Assembly: GCF_000166135.1 (NCBI RefSeq) | Contig: NC_014666.1 | Location: 1,674,001-1,738,000 of the forward strand | Direction of reading: 5' to 3' | From: Pseudofrankia inefficax | GTDB taxonomy: Bacteria > Actinomycetota > Actinomycetes > Frankiales > Frankiaceae | Length of the DNA stretch: 64,000 bases | Shown: positions 35,837 to 44,864 of the stretch, piece by piece | How the letters are laid out: every line of letters starts with the position of its first letter | How positions within the stretch are numbered: the stretch's first letter is position 1 | Notes under the pieces: generated by a model | Databases searched by the model: none | The model's input: the letters and a program-made list of their open reading frames with translations, nothing else | Told to the model about the DNA's origin: nothing | Translations under genes and position numbers: made by a program

Positions 35837-37450
35837 ATGGAGTTCAACCTCGCCGACCTCTTCGAGCACGCGGCCGACCGTTTTCCCGACCGGGACGCCC
35901 TCGTCGCCGGCCCGGCCCGGCGCACGTTTCCCCAGTTGGAGGAACGCGCGAACCGGATGGCGCACCACTTACGCGGCGCCGGGGTGACGCCCGGCGCGCA
36001 TGTCGCCATCTACGCCTACAACGTCGCCGAATGGGTCGAGGCGATGGTCGCGATCTACAAGATCCGCGCGGTCTGCGTGAACGTGAACTTCCGGTACGTC
36101 GCCGAGGAGCTCGCCTACCTGCTCGACAACGCCTCGCCCGTCGCGCTCGTCTTCCAGCGCCAGTTCACCGACCGGGTCGCCGAGGTCGCGCCGAAGGTCG
36201 CCAGCCTGCGCCACCTCGTCGTCATCGAGGACGGCACCGAGGGGGCCGACGCCGAGGCGCTCGGCGCGGTCCGCTACGAGGACGCCCTCGCGGCGTCCCG
36301 GCCCGACCGGGACTTCGAGCCCCGCTCCGGCGACGACCACTACCTGCTCTACACCGGCGGGACGACCGGGCTGCCCAAGGGCGTGCTGTGGCGGCAGGAG
36401 GACGTCATCTTCGCGCTCGGCGGCGGCATCGACCTGATGACGGGGGAGCGGGCCCGCGACCCGGGGGAGCTGACCGAGAAGGGCGCCGCCGGCGTCGTGA
36501 CGTCGCTGCCGATCGCGCCGCTCATGCACGGAGCGACCCAGTGGTGCCTGAACACCGGGCTGAGCAAGGGCCAGCGCACGGTCCTTGTCGACGCGTTCGA
36601 CCCGGCGGAGGTCTGGCGGCTGGTCGAGGCCGAGCGCGTCAACATGGTCATGATCACCGGGGACGCGATGGCCCGGCCGCTGCTGGACACCCTGGACGAC
36701 GCCCAGCGAGCCGGGCGCGACCTGTCGTCGCTGTACGCGGTGTCGTCCAGTGCCGCGTTGTTCTCGCCGGTGCTCAAGGAGGCGTTCATGGAACGCCTCG
36801 GAGTGATCATCACGGACGGTGTCGGCGCCTCCGAGGCCGGCTCGCACGGGGTGAGCATCGCGGCGAAGGGCCAGGTCGCCGCCGAGGCGGGCGTCCGGGT
36901 GAAGGCGATCGACGACGCGCTGGTCGTCGACGAGAACCTCCGGCCGCTGCCGGTCGGGGAGATCGGCCGGCTGGCCCGCCGGGGCAACATCCCGATCGGC
37001 TACCTGGGCGACCCGCAGCGGTCCGCCCAGGTGTTCCGTGTTGGCCCGGACGGACGGCGCTACTCGGTTCCCGGCGACTTCGCCCGCCTGGAGGCCGACG
37101 GCGGCATCACGCTGCTCGGGCGGGGCTCGGCGACTATCAACTCGGGCGGGGAGAAGATTTTCCCCGAGGAGGTCGAGAGTGCGCTCAAGAGTCATCCGGA
37201 CGTGTACGACGTGATCGTCGTCGGTGTGCCGCACGAGCGCTGGGGTGAGACGGTGGCCGCCGTCGTCGCGGCCCGGCCGGGGAAGACGCCCACGCTCGTG
37301 GAGCTGCAGACCCACTGCCGCGCCCACGTCGCCGGCTACAAGGTGCCGCGGGTCCTGCGCCTCGTGGACGCCGTCCGGCGCACGCCGTCCGGGAAGGCCG
37401 ACCTCGCCTGGGCCAAGCAGGCCGCCGGTTCGGCGCCTCCGGTCGCGTGA
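35837..37450 (+). CDS. Acyl-CoA synthetase (AMP-forming, FadD-like)
   Basis: A 537-residue ANL-superfamily ligase from ATG 35837, with GGAGAAGG seven bases upstream; a TTG at 35810 is a weaker start. The AMP/phosphate loop is LLYTGGTTGLPKGVLW, followed by the A5-like ITDGVGASEAG, the ribose Asp in VPGDFARLEADG, hinge LGRGSATINSGGEKIFPEEV and the catalytic Lys in RTPSGKADL. It activates a carboxylic acid to its CoA ester in two steps through an acyl-adenylate. It resembles long-chain/steroid-acid ligases such as the FadD19 group more than short-chain ones. It lies inside the five-gene acyl-CoA cluster and overlaps the thiolase-like gene by four bases. Confidence 0.88.
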   Translation: MEFNLADLFEHAADRFPDRDALVAGPARRTFPQLEERANRMAHHLRGAGVTPGAHVAIYAYNVAEWVEAMVAIYKIRAVCVNVNFRYVAEELAYLLDNASPVALVFQRQFTDRVAEVAPKVASLRHLVVIEDGTEGADAEALGAVRYEDALAASRPDRDFEPRSGDDHYLLYTGGTTGLPKGVLWRQEDVIFALGGGIDLMTGERARDPGELTEKGAAGVVTSLPIAPLMHGATQWCLNTGLSKGQRTVLVDAFDPAEVWRLVEAERVNMVMITGDAMARPLLDTLDDAQRAGRDLSSLYAVSSSAALFSPVLKEAFMERLGVIITDGVGASEAGSHGVSIAAKGQVAAEAGVRVKAIDDALVVDENLRPLPVGEIGRLARRGNIPIGYLGDPQRSAQVFRVGPDGRRYSVPGDFARLEADGGITLLGRGSATINSGGEKIFPEEVESALKSHPDVYDVIVVGVPHERWGETVAAVVAARPGKTPTLVELQTHCRAHVAGYKVPRVLRLVDAVRRTPSGKADLAWAKQAAGSAPPVA

Positions 37451-38913
37451 GCGTCCCGCCGGACACGCCTGTTCTCGTCGGTGCCGCCGCGGCGGCCCGG
37501 CTGCCCGACGCGGTCGAACTGATGGCCGCCGCCGCCGAGGCCGCGGCACTCGACGCGGGTGTCCCGGGCCTGCTCGGTCACGTCGACCGGGTGTACGTCG
37601 CCCGTGGCTCCTGGACCGACCCGAACCCGGGCCGCCCGATCGCGACGCGGTTCGGCGCGGCGAAGGTCCACTCGGTCGTCGCCGAGCTCGGCGTGCTGCA
37701 GCAGACCCTCGTGACCCGAGGCTGTCTGGACGTCGCGGCCGGCCGGGCCGAGGTCGTGCTGGTGCTCGGCGCCGAGGCGGCGCACACCGCCGGCGGGGTC
37801 CGGCTGACCGCGGGCCGCCTGGGCGCCCCGGGCCGCGGCGGGTGGAACGACGAGGGCCCTGACGAGGTCCTGGCCCCGAGCGACGACATCCTGCACCGGC
37901 TGGAGGTGCGGCGCGGCCTGTACCTGCCGGTCTGGCAGTACGCGGTGCTGGAGTCCGCGCTCCGGGCCGCGGGCGGCCTCGGCCTCGCCGCGCACGCCAC
38001 CGAGGTCGCCGAGCTGTGGGCCGGCTTCTCCCGCGTCGCCGCCGGCAACGAGGACGCCTGGGCGCGCGACCCGGTCACCCCGGCGGATCTCGCCGCTTCG
38101 GACCGCAACCCGATGATGTCCTGGCCCTACACCCGTTCGCACTGCTCCCGGGCCGGGGTCGACCAGGGAGCGGCGTTGCTGCTGTGCTCGGCGCGGACCG
38201 CCCTTCGGCTCGGGGTGCCGCGCGACCGGTGGGTCTTCCCGGTGGCGGCCGCCGAGTCCAACGTCATGACGCCGGTCTCGACGCGGCCCGACCTGGCCCG
38301 CTCGCACGGGTTCGCCGCTGTCGGCCGCCGGCTCACGGAGGTCACCGGGGTCGCGCCGGCCGACGCCGACCTCGTCGACCTCTACAGCTGTTTCCCCGCC
38401 GCGGTCCGGCTGCAGCTCCGCGAGCTCGGCCTCGCCGGCCGGGCCGACCTCACCGTCACCGGTGGCATGACCTTCGCCGGCGGTCCGCTGAACAACTACG
38501 CCTTCCAGTCGACGGTGAAGATGGCCCAGCTCCTTCGGGCCGCCGAGCCGGGCGCCCACGGGCTGGTCACCTGCGTGTCGGGCATGGTCACGAAGCAGGG
38601 CGGCCTGCTGTGGAGCACCGCCCCGCCGTCGGCCGGCTTCCGCGCCGAGGACGTCTCCGCCGAGGTCCGAGCCGCCGAGCCGCCGCTTCCGCTGGTCGAG
38701 GACGTGCCGGCGGGGTCCGGTCGGGTGGCCGGCTTCACCGTGGTCTGCGAGAAGGGACGGCCGGTACGGGCGTGCGCCGTCGTCACCCTCGCCGACGGGA
38801 CCCGCACCGTGGCCGCCAGCACCGCGTCGGACCTGGTAACCGCGATGACCACCGAGGAATGGGTCGGCCGCGCCGTGACCGTCCACGGCGAAACGCTCCT
38901 GGCGTCCGGCTAG
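37447..38913 (+). CDS. Thiolase-like acetyl-CoA acetyltransferase
   Basis: A 488-residue thiolase-superfamily protein from GTG 37447, overlapping the ligase stop. It has the actinobacterial form with a C-terminal extension. Marks are VDLYSCFPAAVRLQLRELGL, GGMTFAGGPLNNYAFQSTVK and CVSGMVTKQGGLLWS. The usual N-terminal CxS/G nucleophile loop is not plain: the candidate is VTRGCLDVAAGRA. Such proteins cleave or act on beta-ketoacyl-CoA; some of the group are not standard thiolases. Its TAG stop shares CTAG with the convergent response-regulator stop. Confidence 0.8.
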   Translation: MSVPPDTPVLVGAAAAARLPDAVELMAAAAEAAALDAGVPGLLGHVDRVYVARGSWTDPNPGRPIATRFGAAKVHSVVAELGVLQQTLVTRGCLDVAAGRAEVVLVLGAEAAHTAGGVRLTAGRLGAPGRGGWNDEGPDEVLAPSDDILHRLEVRRGLYLPVWQYAVLESALRAAGGLGLAAHATEVAELWAGFSRVAAGNEDAWARDPVTPADLAASDRNPMMSWPYTRSHCSRAGVDQGAALLLCSARTALRLGVPRDRWVFPVAAAESNVMTPVSTRPDLARSHGFAAVGRRLTEVTGVAPADADLVDLYSCFPAAVRLQLRELGLAGRADLTVTGGMTFAGGPLNNYAFQSTVKMAQLLRAAEPGAHGLVTCVSGMVTKQGGLLWSTAPPSAGFRAEDVSAEVRAAEPPLPLVEDVPAGSGRVAGFTVVCEKGRPVRACAVVTLADGTRTVAASTASDLVTAMTTEEWVGRAVTVHGETLLASG

Positions 38914-39572
38914 CTGGCTTCGCCGAGGCCCGCCCGGCGGGCCTGCAGAATCGCCGCGGCCCGGTCGGGAGCGTGGAGTTTCGCGAGGATGCTGGAAACG
39001 TGGTTGGCGACGGTCTTCGCGCTCAGCCCGAGCCGGTGCGCGATCCGGTGGTTGGGCCAGCCGTCGGCGACCAGCACGAGCACCTCACGCTCCCGGTCGG
39101 TGAGCTGGGGGAAGGTCACCCCGGCCGGGCGGGGGTCGGTGAACGCCGTCAGGACCCGGCCCGCGATGTCGGCTCCGAACACGGCGTCGCCGCGGGCGAC
39201 GGCGTTGATGGTGCGGATGACGTCGTCCTGCCGGGCGCCCTTGAGCAGGTAGCCGCGGGCGCCCGCGCGCAGGGCGGAGAACACGAACTCGTCCTCGCCG
39301 TACATCGTCAGCATGAGGACCGCGGTCGCGGAGTGGCTGGCTCGGATCCGCCGCGTCGCCTCGACGCCGCCGATTCCCGGCATCTCGATATCCATGAGCA
39401 CGACGTCGGGCTGGAGCGAGCGGACCAGCGTGACGGCGGCTTCGCCCGAGGTGGCCTCACCGACCACCTCGATGCCGTCGATGGAGTCCAGCAGGGCGGC
39501 AAGCCCGTCCAGAACGATGCGGTGATCGTCGGCGATGACGACCCGGATCACCGGAGCGGTCGCGTCGGTCAT
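38910..39572 (-). CDS. NarL/FixJ-family response regulator
   Basis: A 220-residue two-domain regulator from ATG 39572. The receiver has the acidic pair in VVIADDHRIVLDGLAALL, the phosphoacceptor Asp in DVVLMDIEMPGIGG and the Lys in GARGYLLKGA. The C-terminal LuxR-type helix-turn-helix reads LTDREREVLVLVADGWPNHR and IAHRLGLSAKTVANHVSSIL. It overlaps the kinase stop by four bases (ATGA), so the pair is co-translated. Targets unknown; two short inverted repeats upstream of the kinase gene are candidates. Confidence 0.92.
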   Translation of the reverse strand: MTDATAPVIRVVIADDHRIVLDGLAALLDSIDGIEVVGEATSGEAAVTLVRSLQPDVVLMDIEMPGIGGVEATRRIRASHSATAVLMLTMYGEDEFVFSALRAGARGYLLKGARQDDVIRTINAVARGDAVFGADIAGRVLTAFTDPRPAGVTFPQLTDREREVLVLVADGWPNHRIAHRLGLSAKTVANHVSSILAKLHAPDRAAAILQARRAGLGEAS

Positions 39573-41632
39573 GAGGCGCTCCCGGCCAGGGCGCCTGCGG
39601 GGGCGGCACTTCCGGCCAGCGTGAGCGGCAGCTCGACGCGGACCCGCCCGCCGCCGGGCGACGGGCCGGCGGCCCAGGTCCCGCCGAGTGCCGTCGCGCG
39701 TTCGCGCATCGACGCCAGCCCGACGCCGGGTGCCCACGTCCTGGCGCTCGCCCCGTCGTCGGCGATCTCGATCGTCAGGTGGTCGACGAAGGTGATGGTG
39801 ACCTGGCAGGCCGACGCCTGGGCGTGCCGGGTGACGTTCGTGACCGCCTCGGTCACGATGCGGTAGGCGGCGATCTCGACGGCGGCGGGGAGGGCGGGGA
39901 ACGGCTCGGACGCGGACAGCGTCACGGGGAGTGGGGCGTGCCGAAGGTGCTCGCGAAGAGCGCCCAGCAGGCCGAGCTCGTCGAGGACCGGCGGGCGCAG
40001 CGCGTAGACCAGGCGGCGCAGGTCGGTGAGCGCCGCGGACAGGTCCTGGCGGACGTGGTCGAGAAGCGTGATCGTGCGGGACGGGTCCTTCCGGGTCAGG
40101 TTGCGGGCCGCGTCGATCTTGTTGGCCGCGCCGGTGAGCACCGGGCCGAGCCCGTCGTGGAGATCGCGCCGCAGGCGGCGGCGCTCCTCCTCGGCCGCGC
40201 TGACGATGCGTTCCCGGGACCGCAGCAGCGCCTCGGTCAGGATCACGTTGCTCGCGGCCACGGCGACCTGCCGGGCCAGGTCGGTCAGCAGCCTCGCCTC
40301 CCGCGGGTCCAGGCCGTGCTGGCCCGAACGCAGCCCCACGACCAGCGCGCCGATGTCCCGGCCCTGGTGGACGAGCGGGAACCGGACCGAGGTGTCCGGT
40401 GGCGGCTCGCCGTGGGTGATCCGCCGCGTCGTGCCGTCGTCCGCTCGCATGTCCACGGCCGCGGCCGGCAGCCGCAGCGCCTCGGTGACGGCGTCCAGGA
40501 GGCTCGGCAGCAGCTGCTCCACGTCGCCGGCCGCCTCCAGCCTGGCCGCCACCCGGGTCACCACGGTGTATGGCTGGTCCCGCTCTCCATAGAGGAACCG
40601 GTTCACGCCGCGCTGGACCTGCTGGCGGGCCGGAGCCAGGCTGAACGCGGCGCCGACGGCGGCGAGCACCGTCCACGGATCGCCGACCGCCACCCCCAGC
40701 AGCGAGATCAGCGCGACGCAGCCCGCGTACACACCGGCGACGAACAGGGTGAGCAGGGTGTAGACGAGGGCTCGGTTCAGCACGAGGTCGATCCCGTAGA
40801 TCTGGTTCGACAGCACCACCGCGACCACCACCAGCAGCTCGAAGACGGTGGTCAACGGGCCGATGACCGTGGCCGCTGGCAGCAGCAGGACCAGCGGCAC
40901 CACCAGGATCACGGCCGCGTTCACGACCGCGAGCCAGCGCAGCACCCGGCGTAGTTCCCCGTCCGCGCGCAGCCACCGGACGATCATGGTGATCGATCCG
41001 AGGATGAAGCCGCCCGCGAACAGCGGCCCGTCGTCCCAGCCGGGCAGGAGGTCTCCGGCGAGCGGATTGCGCAGGCCGGCGAACACGGCCGACGAGCCCG
41101 GCACGGTCACCGGGCCCAGCAGCCCGTGGACGGCCGCCGCGGCGGTCAGGCCGGCGGCGGCCAGCGCCACCCAGGTGACCCGCCCGGATGGCAGCCGTCC
41201 GTAGGGGAAGCACGCCCAGGTCACCACGAGCGCCAACGGCTCGATCGTGGGCCCCCAGGAACCGGCCCACAGGCCGATCGCGGTCCCGCCCAGGTGGCGT
41301 GCGTGGTCGACGGAGAACACCGCCCACCCGAGCCCGGCTGCCGCGGCGGCATGACCGAGGGCCGCGGCCAACGCGATCCAGCCGAAGAGAACTGTGGGGC
41401 GCCGGGTGGCCAGGAGCCACCCGGCCACCGCGAAGGCCACCGCGCCGAGGATGTGGGCCCACAGATAGCCACTCCCCGTGGGATCGCCCGTCGGCGTCAG
41501 CTGGGAATGGCGGTTCAGCACGGCGAAGACGGCTCCGCCCACCGCCAGTGCCCCAGTGGCCAGAGCCAGTGTGTGGGCTGCCCCCCGTGGGTGCCGCGCC
41601 ACCAGCGCGCCAGGCCCGCGTCCCGAAAACAT
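39569..41632 (-). CDS. NarL-type sensor histidine kinase with multi-helix membrane domain and GAF
   Basis: A 687-residue kinase from ATG 41632; the frame continues upstream but that part is Arg/Pro-rich and not membrane-like. About eight to ten hydrophobic segments fill residues 15-340. A GAF-like domain follows (about 365-500), then HisKA_3 with RRRLRRDLHDGLGPVLTGAA carrying the phospho-His, and an HATPase with AVTNVTRHAQAS and GVGLASMRERATALGG. This is the layout of actinobacterial kinases that sense a membrane or cell-envelope state. It phosphorylates the adjacent NarL-type regulator. Confidence 0.88.
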   Translation of the reverse strand: MFSGRGPGALVARHPRGAAHTLALATGALAVGGAVFAVLNRHSQLTPTGDPTGSGYLWAHILGAVAFAVAGWLLATRRPTVLFGWIALAAALGHAAAAAGLGWAVFSVDHARHLGGTAIGLWAGSWGPTIEPLALVVTWACFPYGRLPSGRVTWVALAAAGLTAAAAVHGLLGPVTVPGSSAVFAGLRNPLAGDLLPGWDDGPLFAGGFILGSITMIVRWLRADGELRRVLRWLAVVNAAVILVVPLVLLLPAATVIGPLTTVFELLVVVAVVLSNQIYGIDLVLNRALVYTLLTLFVAGVYAGCVALISLLGVAVGDPWTVLAAVGAAFSLAPARQQVQRGVNRFLYGERDQPYTVVTRVAARLEAAGDVEQLLPSLLDAVTEALRLPAAAVDMRADDGTTRRITHGEPPPDTSVRFPLVHQGRDIGALVVGLRSGQHGLDPREARLLTDLARQVAVAASNVILTEALLRSRERIVSAAEEERRRLRRDLHDGLGPVLTGAANKIDAARNLTRKDPSRTITLLDHVRQDLSAALTDLRRLVYALRPPVLDELGLLGALREHLRHAPLPVTLSASEPFPALPAAVEIAAYRIVTEAVTNVTRHAQASACQVTITFVDHLTIEIADDGASARTWAPGVGLASMRERATALGGTWAAGPSPGGGRVRVELPLTLAGSAAPAGALAGSAS

Positions 41633-41922
41633 ACAGCTCAGTGTGCACCGGGGTGTTCCCGGCCGAGTCGGGAAAGTCTCCCGATCTACCTGGGAAAACG
41701 CACTCATCCCACCGGGACATGTCCGCCCCAGACTGCGGATGACAACCCATCCGGGCCGCCGACCGGCGCACTCGGCTGGCCGGGGGGCCGTGTTGATCAT
41801 CGAGGTATCCGGGGGGTACCTCGGCTTGGCCGCCCGCCCCGCGTCGAGGGGTGCCCGGCACTGGGAACCGGCGGGATTCGCGTACCGACGGCGCCATGTC
41901 GTCATCCGAACAAAGGAAAACC
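41633..41922. other. Divergent region with two short inverted repeats
   Basis: The gap separates the kinase (minus) from a small membrane protein gene (plus). TCGGGA and TCCCGA pair across five bases at 41668-41684, and CGAGGTA pairs with TACCTCG across nine bases at 41801-41823. Either may be a regulator site. No gene is seen. Confidence 0.4.
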
Positions 41923-42498
41923 ATGCATTTCGACAGCCCCACCCAGCGCGCCGGCGCCATTGGAACAGCCGGCGGAATACTCTGGCTCGTCAACTGGGTC
42001 CTGCTGGTCCCCGACCCGGCCGACGAGTCCGCGGGCTGGTACGCCAGCGGCGTCGTCGCCTTTCTCGCCCTGCTGGCCACGGCCGCACTGATCGGCGGCG
42101 TCCGCCTGGTTGACGCGGGCGGGCCCGGCCGATTCGCCCGTATCACGCTCGCCGCCTGGACAGTCGGCTGGCTTGTTCTTTCCGCTGGCAGTCTCGTCGA
42201 GCTCGTGACGGGCAACGGCGACAACCCGCTGTATCCCGTGGGTGGCATTCTCACCAGCCTCGCGGGCCTGGTGAGCGGCATCCTCGTCGTCCGTTCGCGT
42301 GTTCTCGGGTCGTGGCGCCGGTACGCGGTTCTCGCTCTCGGGATCGGATACGTGCTGCTCGGGCCGCTGCAGAGCGGCGACGACCGCACCGCGTTGTCGT
42401 CCGCGGCCGAGCTCGTCGAGTACCTCCTCATTCTTGTGACCGCGATCGCGGTCGCGACGGCGGCGCCGAGCCCGCGGGTCGTGCCGGCCATTCCCTGA
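41923..42498 (+). CDS. Small multi-pass membrane protein
   Basis: A 191-residue protein from ATG 41923, chosen for AAAGGAAAA directly before it; the frame is open from 41851. Six hydrophobic segments cover most of it (for example GTAGGILWLVNWVLLV, ASGVVAFLALLATAALIGG, YLLILVTAIAVATAA). No family is recognised beyond a general DUF-type membrane protein. It is followed 42 bases later by a lipoprotein gene and lies next to the two-component pair, which might control it. Confidence 0.7.
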   Translation: MHFDSPTQRAGAIGTAGGILWLVNWVLLVPDPADESAGWYASGVVAFLALLATAALIGGVRLVDAGGPGRFARITLAAWTVGWLVLSAGSLVELVTGNGDNPLYPVGGILTSLAGLVSGILVVRSRVLGSWRRYAVLALGIGYVLLGPLQSGDDRTALSSAAELVEYLLILVTAIAVATAAPSPRVVPAIP

Positions 42499-42540
42499 CG
42501 TCGTTCACGCCAGATCGCTCGTGTACGAAGGAGCTCGTTC

Positions 42541-43332
42541 ATGATTCCGCTTTCCGCCCGCCGCCGCGGGACGGCGGCCACGCTCGCCGTCGTGGCTCTC
42601 GCCGTCAGCGCGGCCTGTTCGTCCACCGGTTCCACGAGTGCCGTCGCGGCCTCGGCTGTCCCTTCCGCCGCCGGAACGAGCGGAAACACGCAGGCCGCCT
42701 GCGCCGCCGAAGTGGCGATCAACGGCACCGATTTCCCAGGGATCGATCCGGACGCACCAGCGCCGAGCGCACAGGAGCTGAAGGACTTCGCCGCGAGGAT
42801 CAGGCCGACGGCGCAGTCGCTGCGGAGCAACGTCCCGACCCAGCTCGTCAGCCAGGCCGACGTGCTGATGTCCGTCGTGGACCGGGCCAGCCAGGGCCGT
42901 GCGTTCGATCCCGAGGGCAGCGGGCTTCTCGCCGCCGGGCGTGACATCGACGCGTGGATGTTCGACCACTGCGGCTACAGGAAGCTGGAGGTGACCAGCA
43001 ATGACGGGATCTTCATCGGCCTGCCCGCCTCGGTCCCCGCCGGTCCGGTGGCCATCAGGTTCACCAGCCGCGGCAGTGCGGAGAAAAGCGCCTTCGTGCT
43101 GTTGTTCGGGCAGGTGAGGGCTGGATCCACGGCGACGGCACGCGACATCGCGTCCGGCCAGGCCAATCTGGAAGACGTCGCCGACATCCGCGCCGTCGCG
43201 CAGCCGACGAGTGACCAACCCGCCTACACCGTGAGGAACCTTCCCGCCGGTTCCTACATCGTTTCGAGCCCGCTCGGCACCCCGCCGAACTTCGACGGGG
43301 GAACGGCCGCCGTGGCATTCCGAGTCAGCTGA
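42541..43332 (+). CDS. Secreted lipoprotein of unknown function
   Basis: A 263-residue protein with a classic lipoprotein signal: a basic start (SARRRG), a hydrophobic core and lipobox AVSAAC at about residues 21-26, followed by Ser/Thr/Ala-rich linker. The mature part has a conserved-looking helical half (SAQELKDFAARIRPTAQSLR) and a beta-rich C-terminal half with GIFIGLPASVPAGPVAIRFT, which suggests a cupredoxin-like sandwich. No copper ligand set is clear. AAGGAGC precedes the ATG. Probably anchored on the outer face of the membrane. Confidence 0.75.
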   Translation: MIPLSARRRGTAATLAVVALAVSAACSSTGSTSAVAASAVPSAAGTSGNTQAACAAEVAINGTDFPGIDPDAPAPSAQELKDFAARIRPTAQSLRSNVPTQLVSQADVLMSVVDRASQGRAFDPEGSGLLAAGRDIDAWMFDHCGYRKLEVTSNDGIFIGLPASVPAGPVAIRFTSRGSAEKSAFVLLFGQVRAGSTATARDIASGQANLEDVADIRAVAQPTSDQPAYTVRNLPAGSYIVSSPLGTPPNFDGGTAAVAFRVS

Positions 43333-43356
43333 ACTCGGGGTCCACGGCACCCGGAA

Positions 43357-43399
43357 GTCGCCCTTCCGTAGCTCGGTGGCCCGGCTACGGAAGGGCGAC
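43357..43399. terminator. Bidirectional hairpin between convergent genes
   Basis: A perfect 16-bp stem (43357-43372 with 43384-43399) and 11-base loop. It begins 24 bases after the lipoprotein stop and its right arm covers the stop and last codons of the convergent hydroxyacid oxidase gene. Confidence 0.75.
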
Positions 43400-44563
43400 G
43401 CGGCGCAGTGCGTCGGGGGTCAGGTCGGCCAGCGCCGGATAGCCGTCCACCGCCATGATGAGGTCGGCCTCGGCCAGCAAGGTGCGTAGCACGTGGACGA
43501 TGCCGTCGACGCCGCCGAGCGCCAGGCCGTAGGCGTACGGCCGGCCGATCCCGACCGCCGACGCGCCGAGCGCGAGCGCCTTCACGACGTCGGCACCGGA
43601 GCGGACGCCCGAGTCGAACAGGACGGGCAGATCGCCGGCCGCCTCGACCACATCGGGCAGGCACTGGATGGCGGGCAACCCGCCGTTGGCCTGCCGCCCG
43701 CCGTGGTTCGAGCAGTAGATCCCGTCGGCGCCGGCGTCGCGGGCCCGGCGGGCGTCGTCCGGATGCTGGATGCCCTTGAGGATCAGCGGCAGATCGGTGA
43801 GCGAGCGCAGCCAGGCCAGGTCGTCCCAGGTGACGGAATGCCCGAAGGTCGTGGCCCACTGCAACACCGCCGCCTGCGCGGTCTCGGCTGGCTCGGCGCC
43901 GAGCATCGCCCGGAACCGCGGGTCGGTGAAGTAGTTCGCCAGGCAGTGGCCACGTAGCTGCGGGAAGTTCGACGTCGCCAGGTCGCGGGGCCGCCAGCCG
44001 GTGACCCAGGTGTCCAGCGTGACGACGATCCCGGCGAAGCCGGCGCGTTCGGCCCGGGCGACCAGGCTCTCCGCGAGCTCCCGGTCCTTCGGCGTGTAGA
44101 GCTGGAAGAAGCCAGGAGTCTCGCCCAGCTCGGCGGCGACGTCCTCCAGCGGGTCGACGGTCAGCGTCGAGGCGACCATCGGGACGTCGGCCCGCGCGGC
44201 GGCCCGCGCCGTCTCCAGGTCGCCGTGGCCGCTCTGCGCGCACAGCCCGATGACCCCGATCGGCGCGAGGAACACCGGCGCCGGCCAGCGCCGGCCCCAC
44301 AGCTCGACGGACAGGTCCCGCTCGACCGCGCCGACCAGCATCCGCGGGATCAGCCCCCAGGTCTGGAACGCCGCCACGTTGGCCCGCTGCGTCGCCTCGT
44401 CGCCCGCGCCGCCGGCCACATACGACCAGACCGACGCCGGCAACGCGCCCTGGGCCCGGCGTTCAAGCTCCTCGAACACCATCGGCAGCGTCGGAACGAC
44501 CCCGCTCAGCCCCTGCAGGTAGATCTCAAGCTGAAAGTCCCCAAACGGCTGAGGAAGCCCCAC
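43385..44563 (-). CDS. FMN-dependent alpha-hydroxyacid oxidase (lactate 2-monooxygenase-like)
   Basis: A 392-residue protein from GTG 44563, which has GGGAGG nine bases upstream and gives the usual start [20 protein letters not shown] of lactate 2-monooxygenases. Marks: [52 protein letters not shown] and the catalytic His-Gly-Gly-Arg in YCSNHGGRQ, then [20 protein letters not shown] for FMN phosphate. It oxidises an L-2-hydroxyacid with O2; the exact substrate (lactate or a larger acid) cannot be read from the sequence. It is transcribed alone. Confidence 0.85.
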   Translation of the reverse strand: MGLPQPFGDFQLEIYLQGLSGVVPTLPMVFEELERRAQGALPASVWSYVAGGAGDEATQRANVAAFQTWGLIPRMLVGAVERDLSVELWGRRWPAPVFLAPIGVIGLCAQSGHGDLETARAAARADVPMVASTLTVDPLEDVAAELGETPGFFQLYTPKDRELAESLVARAERAGFAGIVVTLDTWVTGWRPRDLATSNFPQLRGHCLANYFTDPRFRAMLGAEPAETAQAAVLQWATTFGHSVTWDDLAWLRSLTDLPLILKGIQHPDDARRARDAGADGIYCSNHGGRQANGGLPAIQCLPDVVEAAGDLPVLFDSGVRSGADVVKALALGASAVGIGRPYAYGLALGGVDGIVHVLRTLLAEADLIMAVDGYPALADLTPDALRRVALP

Positions 44564-44864
44564 CGCGCCCCACCTCCCGTTCGATCGCGCTCGAACCGGC
44601 AACGGCACCGGCCACACTCAGTCAGTCAGCCAGGACCGCACGGTCTGGGCAAGGCCAGGGATCTCGACGGTGACCGCGATCCACAGTAGATCTCGGGCCG
44701 CCGGAGTGGTGGTCAGGTTGCGGAGATCGCCGTTTGCGCCCTCGGGTGGCTGCTGAGCGGCTCGGAGTACGACCATCCGAGGGCCGAAACGGTGATCAAG
44801 CTCGGCGAAGCAAGCCGATGGAACGGGATCACCGTTGCGGGGTCGGCCGTGGGCGTGGCCGTGG
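44564..44864. other. Intergenic region with the second 73-bp palindrome
   Basis: The gap lies between the start of the hydroxyacid oxidase and the end of the S51 peptidase gene, both on the minus strand. The palindrome at 44725-44797 is the only clear structure; the oxidase promoter should lie to its left. Confidence 0.45.
44725..44797. repeat. 73-bp GATC-ended palindromic repeat, copy 2
   Basis: Outer arms 44725-44743 and 44779-44797 start and end with GATC and match the arms of copies 1 and 3 closely (GATCGCCGTTTGCGCCCTC on the left). The middle differs freely but the length is exactly 73. It lies 68 bases beyond the stop of the S51 peptidase gene. Confidence 0.75.

Noticed and set aside
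39573-42947. Upstream extension of the response-regulator frame to 42947
   Set aside because: The receiver domain starts cleanly at ATG 39572; the extension lies on the kinase gene in another frame and is Arg/Pro-rich.
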